Assembly: GCF_004519315.1 (NCBI RefSeq)
Contig: NZ_SOZE01000016.1
Span: 1 to 64,000, forward strand
Direction of reading: 5' to 3'
Length of the DNA: 64,000 bases
Source of the DNA: Mucilaginibacter psychrotolerans
GTDB taxonomy: Bacteria; Bacteroidota; Bacteroidia; Sphingobacteriales; Sphingobacteriaceae
A program made the position numbers and the translations under genes. Positions 9,160 through 17,548 of this stretch are shown one piece after another. The notes under the pieces are model-generated. The model ran no database searches and had not been told where the DNA came from. It saw only the letters and a program-made list of their open reading frames with translations. Within the stretch, counting starts at the first letter, position 1. Each line of letters opens with the position of its first letter.

Positions 9160-9708
9160 ATGCAAAATCTAACGCTGCTCGACGGTCAGAAATTTCAAAT
9201 AACTATACAGCGTTTATGTCGTCAGTTAATCGAAAATCATAATGATTTTTCGGATTCGGTACTGATTGGTATACAGCCGCGGGGCATTTATTTAGCCTAT
9301 CGCGTAGCCGAAGAACTCAGGAAAATACTTCCCGGAAGCAAAATACTGCAGGGCGATCTCGACATAACCTTTTACCGCGACGATTTCCGCAGGCGCGAAA
9401 CACAGCTGGTACCCAATCAAACCAAGATAGATTTTATCATCGAAGGCAAGAAGGTGATTATGATGGACGATGTACTGTGGACCGGTCGCACTATCCGCGC
9501 CGCCATGGATGCCATGCAAGCCTTTGGCCGCCCCGAAAAGGTAGAGCTGCTGGCACTGGTTGACCGTAGGTACTCGCGCCACATACCCGTTGCGCCGGAT
9601 TATGTGGGTATAGAAGTAGACAGCATCGCATCGCAAAAGGTTGTGGTAAGCTGGAAAGAAACCGATGGCGAGGATAGGATTGTGCTGGTATCTGAAACGA
9701 AGGAATAA
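9160..9708 (+). CDS. pyrR: PyrR bifunctional regulator / uracil phosphoribosyltransferase family protein
   Basis: A 182-residue phosphoribosyltransferase. The PRPP loop VIMMDDVLWTGRTIRAAMDA is diagnostic, and LIGIQPRGIYLAYRVAEEL and LALVDRRYSRHIPVAPDYVG match PyrR. In Bacillus PyrR binds the pyr leader RNA when UMP is high and has weak uracil phosphoribosyltransferase activity; in Bacteroidota the RNA role is inferred. The start at 9160 is chosen over 9091 because the -7 box lies between the two and because family members begin close to this Met. pyrB follows ~500 bases downstream, separated by a four-helix-bundle gene between inverted repeats. The expected pyrR-pyrB adjacency has therefore been interrupted. 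Confidence 0.92.
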   Translation: MQNLTLLDGQKFQITIQRLCRQLIENHNDFSDSVLIGIQPRGIYLAYRVAEELRKILPGSKILQGDLDITFYRDDFRRRETQLVPNQTKIDFIIEGKKVIMMDDVLWTGRTIRAAMDAMQAFGRPEKVELLALVDRRYSRHIPVAPDYVGIEVDSIASQKVVVSWKETDGEDRIVLVSETKE

Positions 9709-9715
9709 AAGAAAT

Positions 9716-10202
9716 AATATCGAATACCGAATTTTGAACTCCGAATAATGAAGTGTTTGAAGAGAAGGAAAGAACAAAAAAATGGCTAATAGCAAATACG
9801 ATTTAGAGGAAAGGCTGATTGATTTTGCTGTTATGGTTGCTGACGTTGTTGAGAAGTTACCCACCACAAGACTCGGTAATTACATTGCAGGGCAATTGGT
9901 AAGGTCAGGTTGCTCGCCGGCCCTAAATTACGGCGAAGCACAATCGGCAGAATCCCGGAATGATTTCATCCACAAAATGAAAATCATCCTAAAAGAATTA
10001 AGAGAGTCGTTGATTTCACTTAAAATAATAGAAAGAAAAGCACTATACGATTTGGATAAGGTGATGCCTGTGAAAGATGAATGTAATCAGCTGGTGGCGA
10101 TTTTTGTTAAAAGCTTAGATACAGCCAAGAAAAACATTGGTAAATAGAGTAGATTTTTTTTTCACTTCATCATTCGGAATTCAGCATTCATTATTCGATA
10201 TT
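9716..10202. repeat. 40-bp imperfect inverted repeat flanking the four-helix-bundle gene
   Basis: Bases 9716-9755 and the reverse complement of 10163-10202 align over 40 positions without gaps and match at 34. Both arms start AATATCGAATA and end ATGAAGTG when read outward to inward. The arms enclose only the 121-codon gene at 9782-10147. The left arm begins 8 bases after the pyrR stop and the right arm ends 10 bases before the pyrB start. Each arm also contains short internal CGAAT/GAATT repeats. No target-site duplication is obvious. Confidence 0.85.
9782..10147 (+). CDS. Four-helix-bundle protein (S23 / 23S rRNA IVP family)
   Basis: A 121-residue all-helical protein. DLEERLIDFAVMVADVVEKL, then GNYIAGQLVRSGCSPALNYGEAQ and DFIHKMKIILKELRESLISL match the four-helix-bundle family first described as ORFs inside 23S rRNA intervening sequences. 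Homologues also include the Avd accessory protein of diversity-generating retroelements. Its biochemical role is unknown; basic S23/Avd proteins bind nucleic acid. Here it is not in rRNA but lies between pyrR and pyrB, framed by a 40-bp inverted repeat. It is on the operon strand, so transcription of pyrB can pass through it. No reverse transcriptase or template/variable repeat was seen nearby. Confidence 0.88.
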   Translation: MANSKYDLEERLIDFAVMVADVVEKLPTTRLGNYIAGQLVRSGCSPALNYGEAQSAESRNDFIHKMKIILKELRESLISLKIIERKALYDLDKVMPVKDECNQLVAIFVKSLDTAKKNIGK

Positions 10203-10212
10203 TTAGAAATTT

Positions 10213-11136
10213 ATGGCATTAAGCACCCGTCATCTACTTGGTATAAAAGATTTGAACCTTTCGGATATCGAAAAGATATTTGAAACTGCTGACAATTTTA
10301 AAACGGTGCTTAACCGGCCCATCAAAAAGGTGCCTTCGTTGCGCGATGTAACCATCGCCAATATATTTTTCGAGAACTCCACCCGTACGCGTTTGTCATT
10401 CGAACTGGCAGAGAAAAGGCTTTCTGCAGATGTGGTGAATTTTTCGGCATCTTCCTCATCTGTTAGCAAGGGCGAAACGCTGGTTGATACCGTGAACAAC
10501 ATCCTGGCCATGAAAGTGGATATGGTGGTAATGCGCCACCCTTACGCAGGGGCAGGGGTGTTTTTGGCCAAACATGTGAAGGCCCAGATTGTAAACGCCG
10601 GCGATGGCGCGCATGAGCACCCTACCCAGGCCCTGTTGGATGCTTTTTCCATCCGCGAACGCTATGGCGAAGTGGCGGGTAAAAAGGTGGTCATCGTTGG
10701 CGATATTTTGCATTCGCGCGTGGCGCTATCCAATATTCTTTGCCTGAAGCAATTAGGTGCCGAGGTAATGGTTTGCGGGCCAACTACACTTATACCGAAA
10801 TATATCCGCTCATTAGGTGTATTAGTGGAACATAACCTGATCAAGGCCCTCAACTGGTGCGACGTGGCCAATATGCTGCGCATCCAGTTAGAAAGGCAAG
10901 ACATTCGCTACTTCCCCTCACAGCGCGAATACACCATGCTGTACGGTTTGAACAAACAAATCCTCGATTCGCTGGATAAAGAGATCACCATTATGCACCC
11001 GGGCCCCATCAACCGAGGCGTGGAAATTACCAGCGATGTTGCCGACAGCAAGCAATCTATTATCCTCGATCAAGTAGAAAACGGCGTGGCCATCCGCATG
11101 GCGGTGCTTTATTTGCTGGCAGGGCAGGGGTCGTAA
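10213..11136 (+). CDS. pyrB: Aspartate carbamoyltransferase catalytic subunit
   Basis: A 307-residue enzyme making N-carbamoyl-L-aspartate from carbamoyl phosphate and aspartate, the first committed step of pyrimidine synthesis. FFENSTRTRLSFELAEKRL carries the carbamoyl-phosphate motif STRTR, and HEHPTQALLDAF and MHPGPINRGVEI are family signatures. The length is that of class B/C catalytic chains. No pyrI regulatory chain is nearby, as expected outside enterobacteria. It belongs with pyrR upstream; control is probably via PyrR or a shared promoter. The small membrane protein gene starts 8 bases after its stop and may be co-transcribed. Confidence 0.96.
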   Translation: MALSTRHLLGIKDLNLSDIEKIFETADNFKTVLNRPIKKVPSLRDVTIANIFFENSTRTRLSFELAEKRLSADVVNFSASSSSVSKGETLVDTVNNILAMKVDMVVMRHPYAGAGVFLAKHVKAQIVNAGDGAHEHPTQALLDAFSIRERYGEVAGKKVVIVGDILHSRVALSNILCLKQLGAEVMVCGPTTLIPKYIRSLGVLVEHNLIKALNWCDVANMLRIQLERQDIRYFPSQREYTMLYGLNKQILDSLDKEITIMHPGPINRGVEITSDVADSKQSIILDQVENGVAIRMAVLYLLAGQGS

Positions 11137-11144
11137 AATTTGTT

Positions 11145-11651
11145 ATGAATACGGAACGATTGGCGAAATATTGGAGCTACGCTCACAAAACGCTCTTGAT
11201 TTCCATTATCGTTGCTTCGGCTTTTTCCTATTTTTTTGGCGCAGGTGTATTTGTTTATTTTTTATTGTTAAACCTGCGCGATTATTATCATTTTGATGCC
11301 AGGCTTTTTGAAATTAACCGGCTCAAATCAAGAGGGTTAACTGAAGAAGATGCGGAGAATATTCGTTTCGTAAAAAAATGGGAACAAACCCGTATCGAAG
11401 GAAAGATCAGTTATTGTTTGTTTGATGGCGGTGTAATACAGGGCGGCATAATTGCCGTGTTTTTATGTTTGATGGCTATTGGTATCTATGGCGTACAAAA
11501 ACTCTTTGCCCAACCTTCTTATATGTTTATCGTAACCGGCGGTGCTTACCTTTTTAGCGGGTTAATTGCTTCGCTGTTTTACCGGTATCTGTGGAAACAA
11601 AACGAGAAACGATTTAGGCGGCTTACACAATTTGAACATCTTATTTCTTAA
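11145..11651 (+). CDS. Uncharacterised membrane protein
   Basis: A 168-residue protein with a hydrophobic segment at ~18-45 and two more at ~105-125 and ~130-150, so about three to four membrane helices. The loop between them is charged (RLKSRGLTEEDAENIRFVKKWEQ). I do not recognise a family. It starts 8 bases after pyrB, which suggests co-transcription, but its topology gives no link to pyrimidine synthesis. Confidence 0.65.
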   Translation: MNTERLAKYWSYAHKTLLISIIVASAFSYFFGAGVFVYFLLLNLRDYYHFDARLFEINRLKSRGLTEEDAENIRFVKKWEQTRIEGKISYCLFDGGVIQGGIIAVFLCLMAIGIYGVQKLFAQPSYMFIVTGGAYLFSGLIASLFYRYLWKQNEKRFRRLTQFEHLIS

Positions 11652-11753
11652 TAATTTACTTCTTTGCAGTGCCGGTATCAGGCTTGCTCAGTTTACGACT
11701 TGTAATTATTATAGTTATATATTTACACTTTCGAATATCACAAGGGCATTCCG

Positions 11754-12800
11754 ATGAACATCTTCCTTATTACCTTTTCAGTCTTATTGCTCACGTTTAC
11801 GCTGCTCTCTGTCATCAAACACCAGTATTGGATATTCCGTGTGTTTGATTATCCACGCCTGCAAAAATTGGGGTTGTCCGTAATATGCTTAGCCTTGTTC
11901 GTGTTTTTCTTTAAAGGCAGTGCTGTCTTGCTTTACATATTTTTGGTGTTGCTTTTGGCCAATATCATCTACCTGTCTTCGCAGATTATTCCGTTCACGC
12001 CCTTAGGACGTAAGCAGGTATTGAGGGCTCATCAGGATGTTCCGGAGCAGTCGATTTGCATCATGATTGCCAATGTTTTTCAGTACAATACCAATTTTAA
12101 AGGATGCCTTAAAGAGATTGGCAAATACAAACCCGATGTAGTGTTGTTGCTGGAGACAGATAAACGCTGGGACAACGAAACTGCCGCGCTTGCCAAGGCT
12201 TATCCCTACGAGGTAAAGGTGCCGCTGGAGAATACCTACGGGATGCTGCTATACTCCAAACTTAAACTGGAAGATGCCGAAGTAAAATATCTGGTGCAGG
12301 ATGGCATACCCTCCATCCATACAGTAGTAGTGCTGGAAAGTGGAACTAAAATTAAGTTGTTTGCTGTACACCCCACACCGCCGGTACCTGGTGAAAATCC
12401 GCGCTCTACCGAACGCGATAAAGAGCTATTACTGGTTGCCGATTTGGCTAAAGCATCTCATTTGCCGGTTATTGTGATAGGCGATTTGAACGATGTGGCC
12501 TGGAGCTATACCACCGAATTATTCCTGAAAATGAGCGGTTTGATAGATCCGCGCCGGGGCAGGGGATTTTACAATTCATTCCATGCGCATTACCCGGTAA
12601 TCAGGTTCCCTTTAGATCATGCTTTTATTTCTACCGACTTTAAACTGAAGGGGATAAAACGGTTATCAAATTTCGATTCGGACCATTTTCCGATCTATAT
12701 CCATTTGCAATACGAGAAAAAAGCGTCGGCAGAACAGGAATCAATGGAGCCTGATGATGAGGACATAGCGATTGCAGCCGAAAAGAAAGAGGCGGTTTAA
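11754..12800 (+). CDS. Membrane-anchored endonuclease/exonuclease/phosphatase (EEP) family protein
   Basis: A 348-residue protein. Residues ~1-75 hold two to three hydrophobic helices; the rest is an EEP domain. Seen motifs: MIANVFQYNTNF (the usual N-containing first motif), VVLLLETDKRWD (E metal ligand), AVHPTPPVPGEN, VIVIGDLNDVAWSYTT (GDLND) and FDSDHFPIYIHL (catalytic SDH). The family hydrolyses phosphodiesters in DNA, lipids or nucleotides. Bacteroidota membrane-bound versions of this length are common and untested. The substrate cannot be inferred here. The C-terminal ~30 residues are acidic and probably disordered. Confidence 0.85.
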   Translation: MNIFLITFSVLLLTFTLLSVIKHQYWIFRVFDYPRLQKLGLSVICLALFVFFFKGSAVLLYIFLVLLLANIIYLSSQIIPFTPLGRKQVLRAHQDVPEQSICIMIANVFQYNTNFKGCLKEIGKYKPDVVLLLETDKRWDNETAALAKAYPYEVKVPLENTYGMLLYSKLKLEDAEVKYLVQDGIPSIHTVVVLESGTKIKLFAVHPTPPVPGENPRSTERDKELLLVADLAKASHLPVIVIGDLNDVAWSYTTELFLKMSGLIDPRRGRGFYNSFHAHYPVIRFPLDHAFISTDFKLKGIKRLSNFDSDHFPIYIHLQYEKKASAEQESMEPDDEDIAIAAEKKEAV

Positions 12801-12850
12801 GACAAGTAATTACTAACAGAATAGCAAGATTGTTAAAACGGCTTGCTGCG

Positions 12851-13023
12851 TTATCGCTCTACTTTTACGGTCTCCATATCAGCAAGCTCAAGAAAGCCCC
12901 TGTCATTACGCTGGCGCGGATAACATGGTCATTGACTAAGGATACAGGGATATTCTTATAGGCCTCGTTGGAAGCTGTCGATGCAGCCAGGTTAATAATG
13001 GTAAGTGCTCCAGGATTCGTCAT
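12851..13023 (-). pseudogene. Remnant of a cupin-domain gene
   Basis: From an ATG at 13023 the minus strand reads MTNPGALTIINLAASTAS ... NIPVSLVNDHVIRASVMTGAF, which resembles the N-terminus of small cupin proteins (…NDHxxRxxVMTxxxxWHxH…), and then stops at 12865. The metal-binding HxH part is missing. A +1 shift after GAF allows FLELADMETVKVER to the stop at 12851, so an internal deletion is likely. It overlaps the 3' end of the amine oxidase by 32 bases. The assignment is by eye. Confidence 0.4.
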
Positions 13024-14329
13024 AATTACTGAGCATCTTTTTCGCCACATCCGCCCCACTGCTTAGCGCGGCTTCTACCGTGCCCATTGCCGTACCATCG
13101 TACAAATATTCGCCGCAGAAATAGATGGTGTCGTCCACTGGTGTGCATAATACTTTGCGGGCTTCGGGGGCTTCCACGGTATCGTAGCCGTAGGAACCAC
13201 GGGTGAATGGGTCGGTGGTCCAGTTCATGATGCGGCTGGCGAGTAGCTTATCTTTCAGTTCGGCCACATCCTGTTTAAAAATATTGGCCAGGGATTGCAG
13301 CGCCTGTTGGCTGATTACCTCATCAGGCAGCGTTGCTTTTTCTGCTGCTGCCGGGCCGCCTATCCAGCCCGTGAGTACGTTCGATTGCTCGGGCATCTGT
13401 GTCCACCAGGTGGGTATTTCCTCGTCAGAAAACAAGTAGCCCATTTCCTTAATGCTCTTACCCGCAATGTCTTCGCTGCGGCTATCCAACCAAAACGGTT
13501 CCGTAAACTCGAATAATATCTTGATAACTGAGCCGAATCCCATCTGCTGCATGGCCTGGCTATGTGCGGGTATCGCAGGTGAGAAGCTGATCGCGCCTAA
13601 CTCGCCCGCCGCAGCTTTCAGTACGCCAAGTGGCATGGCAATCAACAACTGAGCGCCTTGATATTCGTCTCCATCGGTGGCGATGGCTGTGACCTTTCCC
13701 GCTTCCCAACGGATTTCTTTTACTACGGCATTCAATATTATTTCTCCGCCATTGGCTTTGCAGTTGCTTGCCAAATAATTCATGAGCCGGCCATAGCCGC
13801 CATCTATGCGGTGCTGGGCATCCATCTCGTCGTGTTCCCATTCGTTGCGGAGCGCAAAGGCGCTGGCCAGGCACGGGTCGGCAGTATCGTAGCCGCTCAC
13901 AAAATTCCACACACTGGTGCGCAAGTCCTGGTATTTATCGCCGGGGAACTCCTGCAATAGGAAATCGTTTATACTGATATCGGTTTGCAGTTGGCTTAGT
14001 TTATCAATGAGCAGATCCCAATCTTCTATGATACCCTGGCCGCCGTCGAAGCTGCCGTTTTCGTAGCGCATCATCTCGGCACTGGCCGGGCGGTAGGGGA
14101 GGTTAGCCTCTTTTAACAGCGCGAGGGTAACGGGTAAATCGCCGTGGATAAACTCGGCGCCAAGTTCGGTATGTTTAAAAAAGGATTCATCGCTAAGTGT
14201 GTGGATGCGACCGCCAATGCGTTTGCGGGCCTCAAGTACGGTGACTTTTTTGCCGGCCTTGGCTAAAGCGTGTGCGGCCATTAGCCCGGCTGCGCCGGCG
14301 CCAATAATCAATACGGTGTTTTTCATCAT
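12992..14329 (-). CDS. FAD-dependent amine oxidase (flavin monoamine oxidase family)
   Basis: A 445-residue flavoenzyme. The N-terminus has the dinucleotide-binding fold TVLIIGAGAAGLMAAHALAK, with the acidic end of strand two (VTVLEARKRIGGRIHT). The C-terminus has IYFCGEYLYDGTAMGTVEAA, the second FAD motif of the amine oxidase/MAO family. It should oxidise an amine to an imine, reducing O2 to H2O2. The substrate cannot be read from sequence. No signal peptide or membrane anchor is visible. The gene is alone on its strand, and its 3' end is overlapped by a cupin remnant. Confidence 0.88.
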   Translation of the reverse strand: MMKNTVLIIGAGAAGLMAAHALAKAGKKVTVLEARKRIGGRIHTLSDESFFKHTELGAEFIHGDLPVTLALLKEANLPYRPASAEMMRYENGSFDGGQGIIEDWDLLIDKLSQLQTDISINDFLLQEFPGDKYQDLRTSVWNFVSGYDTADPCLASAFALRNEWEHDEMDAQHRIDGGYGRLMNYLASNCKANGGEIILNAVVKEIRWEAGKVTAIATDGDEYQGAQLLIAMPLGVLKAAAGELGAISFSPAIPAHSQAMQQMGFGSVIKILFEFTEPFWLDSRSEDIAGKSIKEMGYLFSDEEIPTWWTQMPEQSNVLTGWIGGPAAAEKATLPDEVISQQALQSLANIFKQDVAELKDKLLASRIMNWTTDPFTRGSYGYDTVEAPEARKVLCTPVDDTIYFCGEYLYDGTAMGTVEAALSSGADVAKKMLSNYDESWSTYHY

Positions 14330-14486
14330 AGATTAATGCAAGGTAGAGATGATATATTTGTTGTGCAAGAACAACGCTGCCGATTCAAGGTAAAGGGGAG
14401 AAATAAAAAAATCCTCTCCTTTTGGAGTGGATTGAGGTGAGGCCAAATGTTTATATTAATTTAGCGCAGCTTAACAAAAGCCGGTT

Positions 14487-16796
14487 ATGAAAGATTATTT
14501 TAAAGTTGACGAGTGGAAAATCGTCGAAGAAGGGTTCGACCCGCACTACAATAAAGTGGCAGAAAGCGTGTTCAGCCTGGGCAATGGGCGTATGGGGCAG
14601 CGCGCCAATTTCGAGGAAGCTTACAGCGGCGAAACGCTGCAGGGCAATTACGTAGCTGGGGTATATTACCCCGATAAAACCCGCGTAGGCTGGTGGAAGA
14701 ACGGTTATCCCGAATATTTTGCAAAAGTTTTGAACGCTGCCAATTGGATAGGCATAGATGTTTGGATAGGCAACGAACAACTCGACCTGGCTAAAGGCGA
14801 AGTAATAAGCTTTAGCAGGGAATTGAATATGAAAGAAGGCTATCTTAAAAGAAGCTTCCGCGCCAAAACAGCCGGCGGCAAAGAAGTTGAGGTAGTGGCT
14901 ACCCGTTTTTGTAGTATGGTAGATGATGAATGCGGTGCCATTAAATACACCATCACCCCGCTCAATTTCGATGATATCATTACGATTACGCCATTTATTG
15001 ACGGTGACATAGCCAACAAAGACTCCAACTACGACGAGAAATTTTGGGATGAAGTGCAGAAAGGCATTGCCGAAGGTATAAGCTCGGTTCAGCTCCGCAC
15101 TAAAAAGACAGGATTTGAGGTGCTTACCGCCATGAAGTGTGTCCTTTTTAACGGCGATACCCAGGTTGATTATCAGTCGACCCCAATTCTTAAAGAGAAA
15201 TACGTTGCGACCGAAATTAAGGTAGATGCTCAACAAGGCGAACCAGTTACGCTGATAAAATATGCGGTAAATCTTTCTTCGCAAAATTACAAAGCGGAGG
15301 AACTGGCTGCCAGGGCAACAGCATTACTTGCCGCTATCTCCGCAAAAGGTTTCGATACCATGCTGGCCGAACAAGCCGCTGCCTGGGCCGAAAAATGGAA
15401 GCACAACGATATCATCATCGAAGGCGATGCGAAAGCACAGCAGGGCATACGTTTCAATATCTTCCAACTGAACCAAACCTATACAGGTGAAGATGACCGA
15501 CTGAACATTGGCCCCAAAGGTTTTACCGGCGAAAAGTACGGCGGCAGCACCTATTGGGATACCGAAGCGTATTGCGTGCCCTTTTACCTGGCTACTGCCG
15601 AACAAAAAGTTGCCCGCAATCTGCTGCTCTACCGCTACAAACAGCTGGGCAAGGCTATAGAGAACGCAAAACTCCTTGGTTTTAAAAACGGCGCGGCGCT
15701 TTACCCCATGGTAACCATGGATGGTACCGAATGCCATAACGAATGGGAGATAACCTTTGAAGAGATACACCGTAACGGTGCTATTGCCTTTGCCATTTAC
15801 AATTACGTGCGCTACACCGGCAACGAAGCCTACCTGGCCGATTACGGGCTGGAGGTGTTGATCGCCATTTCGCGTTTCTGGTCGCAAAGAATTACTTTTT
15901 CGGAAGATAAACAGCAGTACGTCATGTTGGGGGTAACAGGGCCTAACGAGTATGAGAACAATGTAAACAACAACTGGTACACCAGCACCATAGCGGTTTG
16001 GTGTATGAAATATACGCTGGAAGTTATTGGCAAAGTAAAACACACTGATCCAGCAAAATACGATGCGCTTGCCACTAAAATAGCATTTGATGAGGCAACC
16101 GAAACAGGTCGCTTCGCAGATATCATCGCCAAAATGTATTTCCCGCATGACGAGAAACTAGGTATCTATTTGCAACAGGACGGCTACCTGGACAAAGAAC
16201 AAATACTGGTTAAAGATTTGCCAAAATCCGAACTACCACTGGTGAAAAAGTGGAGTTGGGACAGGATCCTGCGGTCGATATATATCAAACAGGCAGATGT
16301 GTTGCAGGGGCTTTATTTTTTTGAGGAGGATTATGATCTCGATACCATCCGTCGCAATTATGATTTTTACGAACCGAGGACGGTGCACGAGTCGTCGCTT
16401 TCGCCCTGCGTACACGCTATATTAGCCGCCAAGCTGGGCGATGTGGAGCGCGCTTACCAGTTTTACCTCCGCACTTCGCGGTTGGATATAGACGATTATA
16501 ACGACGATACCGATGATGGTTGCCACATCACCTCGATGGCCGGCACCTGGATGGCTATCGTAGAAGGTTTTGGCGGTATGCGGGTAAAGGATGACATGCT
16601 ATCGTTCAATCCGCTGTTGCCCGGCGAGTGGAAAGCCTTGTCGTTCCAGATAGGGTTCCGCGGAAGTTTGCTGAACATCAGGATAGCCCATGACGGGGTA
16701 ACGGTTAAGAACTTATCAGAGAAGGCGATAACGGTATTGCTAAATGGTGATAGCCAATTGGTGAGCGGTAATGGCGAGGTGCTTGTGAATGTTTAA
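14487..16796 (+). CDS. Glycoside hydrolase family 65 (maltose/kojibiose-type phosphorylase)
   Basis: A 769-residue cytoplasmic GH65 protein. The N-terminal beta-sandwich (KVAESVFSLGNGRMGQRANFEE) is followed by an (alpha/alpha)6 barrel with GGSTYWDTEAYC and VTGPNEYENNVNNNWYTS; Glu488 in GPNEYE is the general acid by alignment. HESSLSPCVHAILAAKLG and the phosphate-binding region agree with phosphorylases. The family splits alpha-glucosides with phosphate to beta-glucose 1-phosphate. The beta-phosphoglucomutase and MFS transporter often found beside it are absent from this window. GH13 and GH31 genes lie downstream on the same strand, split from it by the minus-strand Rpn insertion, so all three probably serve alpha-glucan breakdown. 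Maltose versus trehalose or kojibiose specificity is not resolved. Confidence 0.92.
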   Translation: MKDYFKVDEWKIVEEGFDPHYNKVAESVFSLGNGRMGQRANFEEAYSGETLQGNYVAGVYYPDKTRVGWWKNGYPEYFAKVLNAANWIGIDVWIGNEQLDLAKGEVISFSRELNMKEGYLKRSFRAKTAGGKEVEVVATRFCSMVDDECGAIKYTITPLNFDDIITITPFIDGDIANKDSNYDEKFWDEVQKGIAEGISSVQLRTKKTGFEVLTAMKCVLFNGDTQVDYQSTPILKEKYVATEIKVDAQQGEPVTLIKYAVNLSSQNYKAEELAARATALLAAISAKGFDTMLAEQAAAWAEKWKHNDIIIEGDAKAQQGIRFNIFQLNQTYTGEDDRLNIGPKGFTGEKYGGSTYWDTEAYCVPFYLATAEQKVARNLLLYRYKQLGKAIENAKLLGFKNGAALYPMVTMDGTECHNEWEITFEEIHRNGAIAFAIYNYVRYTGNEAYLADYGLEVLIAISRFWSQRITFSEDKQQYVMLGVTGPNEYENNVNNNWYTSTIAVWCMKYTLEVIGKVKHTDPAKYDALATKIAFDEATETGRFADIIAKMYFPHDEKLGIYLQQDGYLDKEQILVKDLPKSELPLVKKWSWDRILRSIYIKQADVLQGLYFFEEDYDLDTIRRNYDFYEPRTVHESSLSPCVHAILAAKLGDVERAYQFYLRTSRLDIDDYNDDTDDGCHITSMAGTWMAIVEGFGGMRVKDDMLSFNPLLPGEWKALSFQIGFRGSLLNIRIAHDGVTVKNLSEKAITVLLNGDSQLVSGNGEVLVNV

Positions 16797-17005
16797 CCTT
16801 TCAGCCGGAAATGAAATATCAACAAGGCCAGCCCTAAAATAATGGTAGGTAGCTAAAACATGAATGAAAATTCTGCTAATTTACTCACGAAATTATTTAG
16901 CGGCTGGCCTTTGTAGCTAAACATCGAACCACCAAAAATAAACATGCCTATTCAGGCAAGCTGCACAAGCAGGCTAATGATAAGGAGCGCGTGTTTTTTC
17001 AATGA
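16793..17005 (-). pseudogene. Remnant of a small membrane protein gene
   Basis: One minus-strand frame reads LKKHALLIISLLVQLA, stop, IGMFIFGGSMFSYKGQPLNN, then FVSKLAEFSFMF, stop, LPTIILGLALLIFHFRLKG, stop. Two in-frame stops break what looks like a ~70-residue two-helix membrane protein. Its 3' end abuts the GH65 stop codon. The family is not recognised. Confidence 0.5.
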
Positions 17006-17078
17006 TATTGCGCTATTGAAAGTTTAGATGCCTCGCGGCCATTTTTGCACTAATACATGTGCTACATGGAGGGCGTAG

Positions 17079-17318
17079 TTAAAGCGTTTTTATTTCCTCT
17101 ACCGATAACCCGGTGAATTTTGAGATTTGTTCTACCGGAAGCCCGTCTTTCATCATTTCCCTGGCTATGTTCAGTGCTTTTTGCTGTTCTCCTTTCTCTA
17201 TCCCTTTCTCTATCCCTTTTTCTATCCCTTTTTCAATGCCCTTAGCTTCCGCCTCCTGCACTGCATAATCAAGCACATTTTTATTGTCCCATTTGTATTT
17301 TAAGCTGCTATCGTACAT
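17079..17318 (-). CDS. Stand-alone duplicate of the Rpn C-terminal domain
   Basis: A 79-residue ORF that starts MYDSSLKYKWDNKNVLDYAV, identical to the internal segment of the upstream Rpn gene. It carries four IEKG repeats and then a tail (QQKALNIAREMMKDGLPVEQ ISKFTGLSVEEIKTL, written in two parts) that differs from the tail of the long gene. Its ATG begins 2 bases after the stop of the long gene, so translational coupling is likely. In E. coli, short in-frame products of rpn genes made from internal starts act as inhibitors of the full-length nuclease; this ORF could be a separate copy of such a short form. Alternatively it is a by-product of a tandem duplication. It has no nuclease residues. 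Confidence 0.6.
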   Translation of the reverse strand: MYDSSLKYKWDNKNVLDYAVQEAEAKGIEKGIEKGIEKGIEKGEQQKALNIAREMMKDGLPVEQISKFTGLSVEEIKTL

Positions 17319-17548
17319 GGTTAAAGCTTTTCTATTTCTTCGATGGAGAGCTTAGTAGTTTTTGCAATGAATTCAAAAGCTAAGCCCTCGTATTTCAACT
17401 CCCGGGCTATATCCAAAGCTTTTTGATACTCTCCTTTTTCTATTCCTTTTTCTATTCCTTTTTCTATGCCCTTAGCTTCCGCCTCCTGCACTGCATAATC
17501 AAGCACATTCTTATTGTCCCATTTGTATTTTAAGCTGCTATCGTACAT
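17229..17548 (-). repeat. Tandem duplication of the Rpn linker region
   Basis: Bases ~17231-17318 and ~17461-17548 differ at only two of 88 positions, a 230-bp offset. Outside this block the two C-terminal tails diverge strongly. Inside it runs a 12-bp unit coding IEKG, present four times in the downstream copy and three times in the long gene. Confidence 0.9.

Noticed and set aside
9782..10147. Avd protein of a diversity-generating retroelement
   Set aside because: The fold family is shared, but there is no reverse transcriptase and no template or variable repeat nearby.
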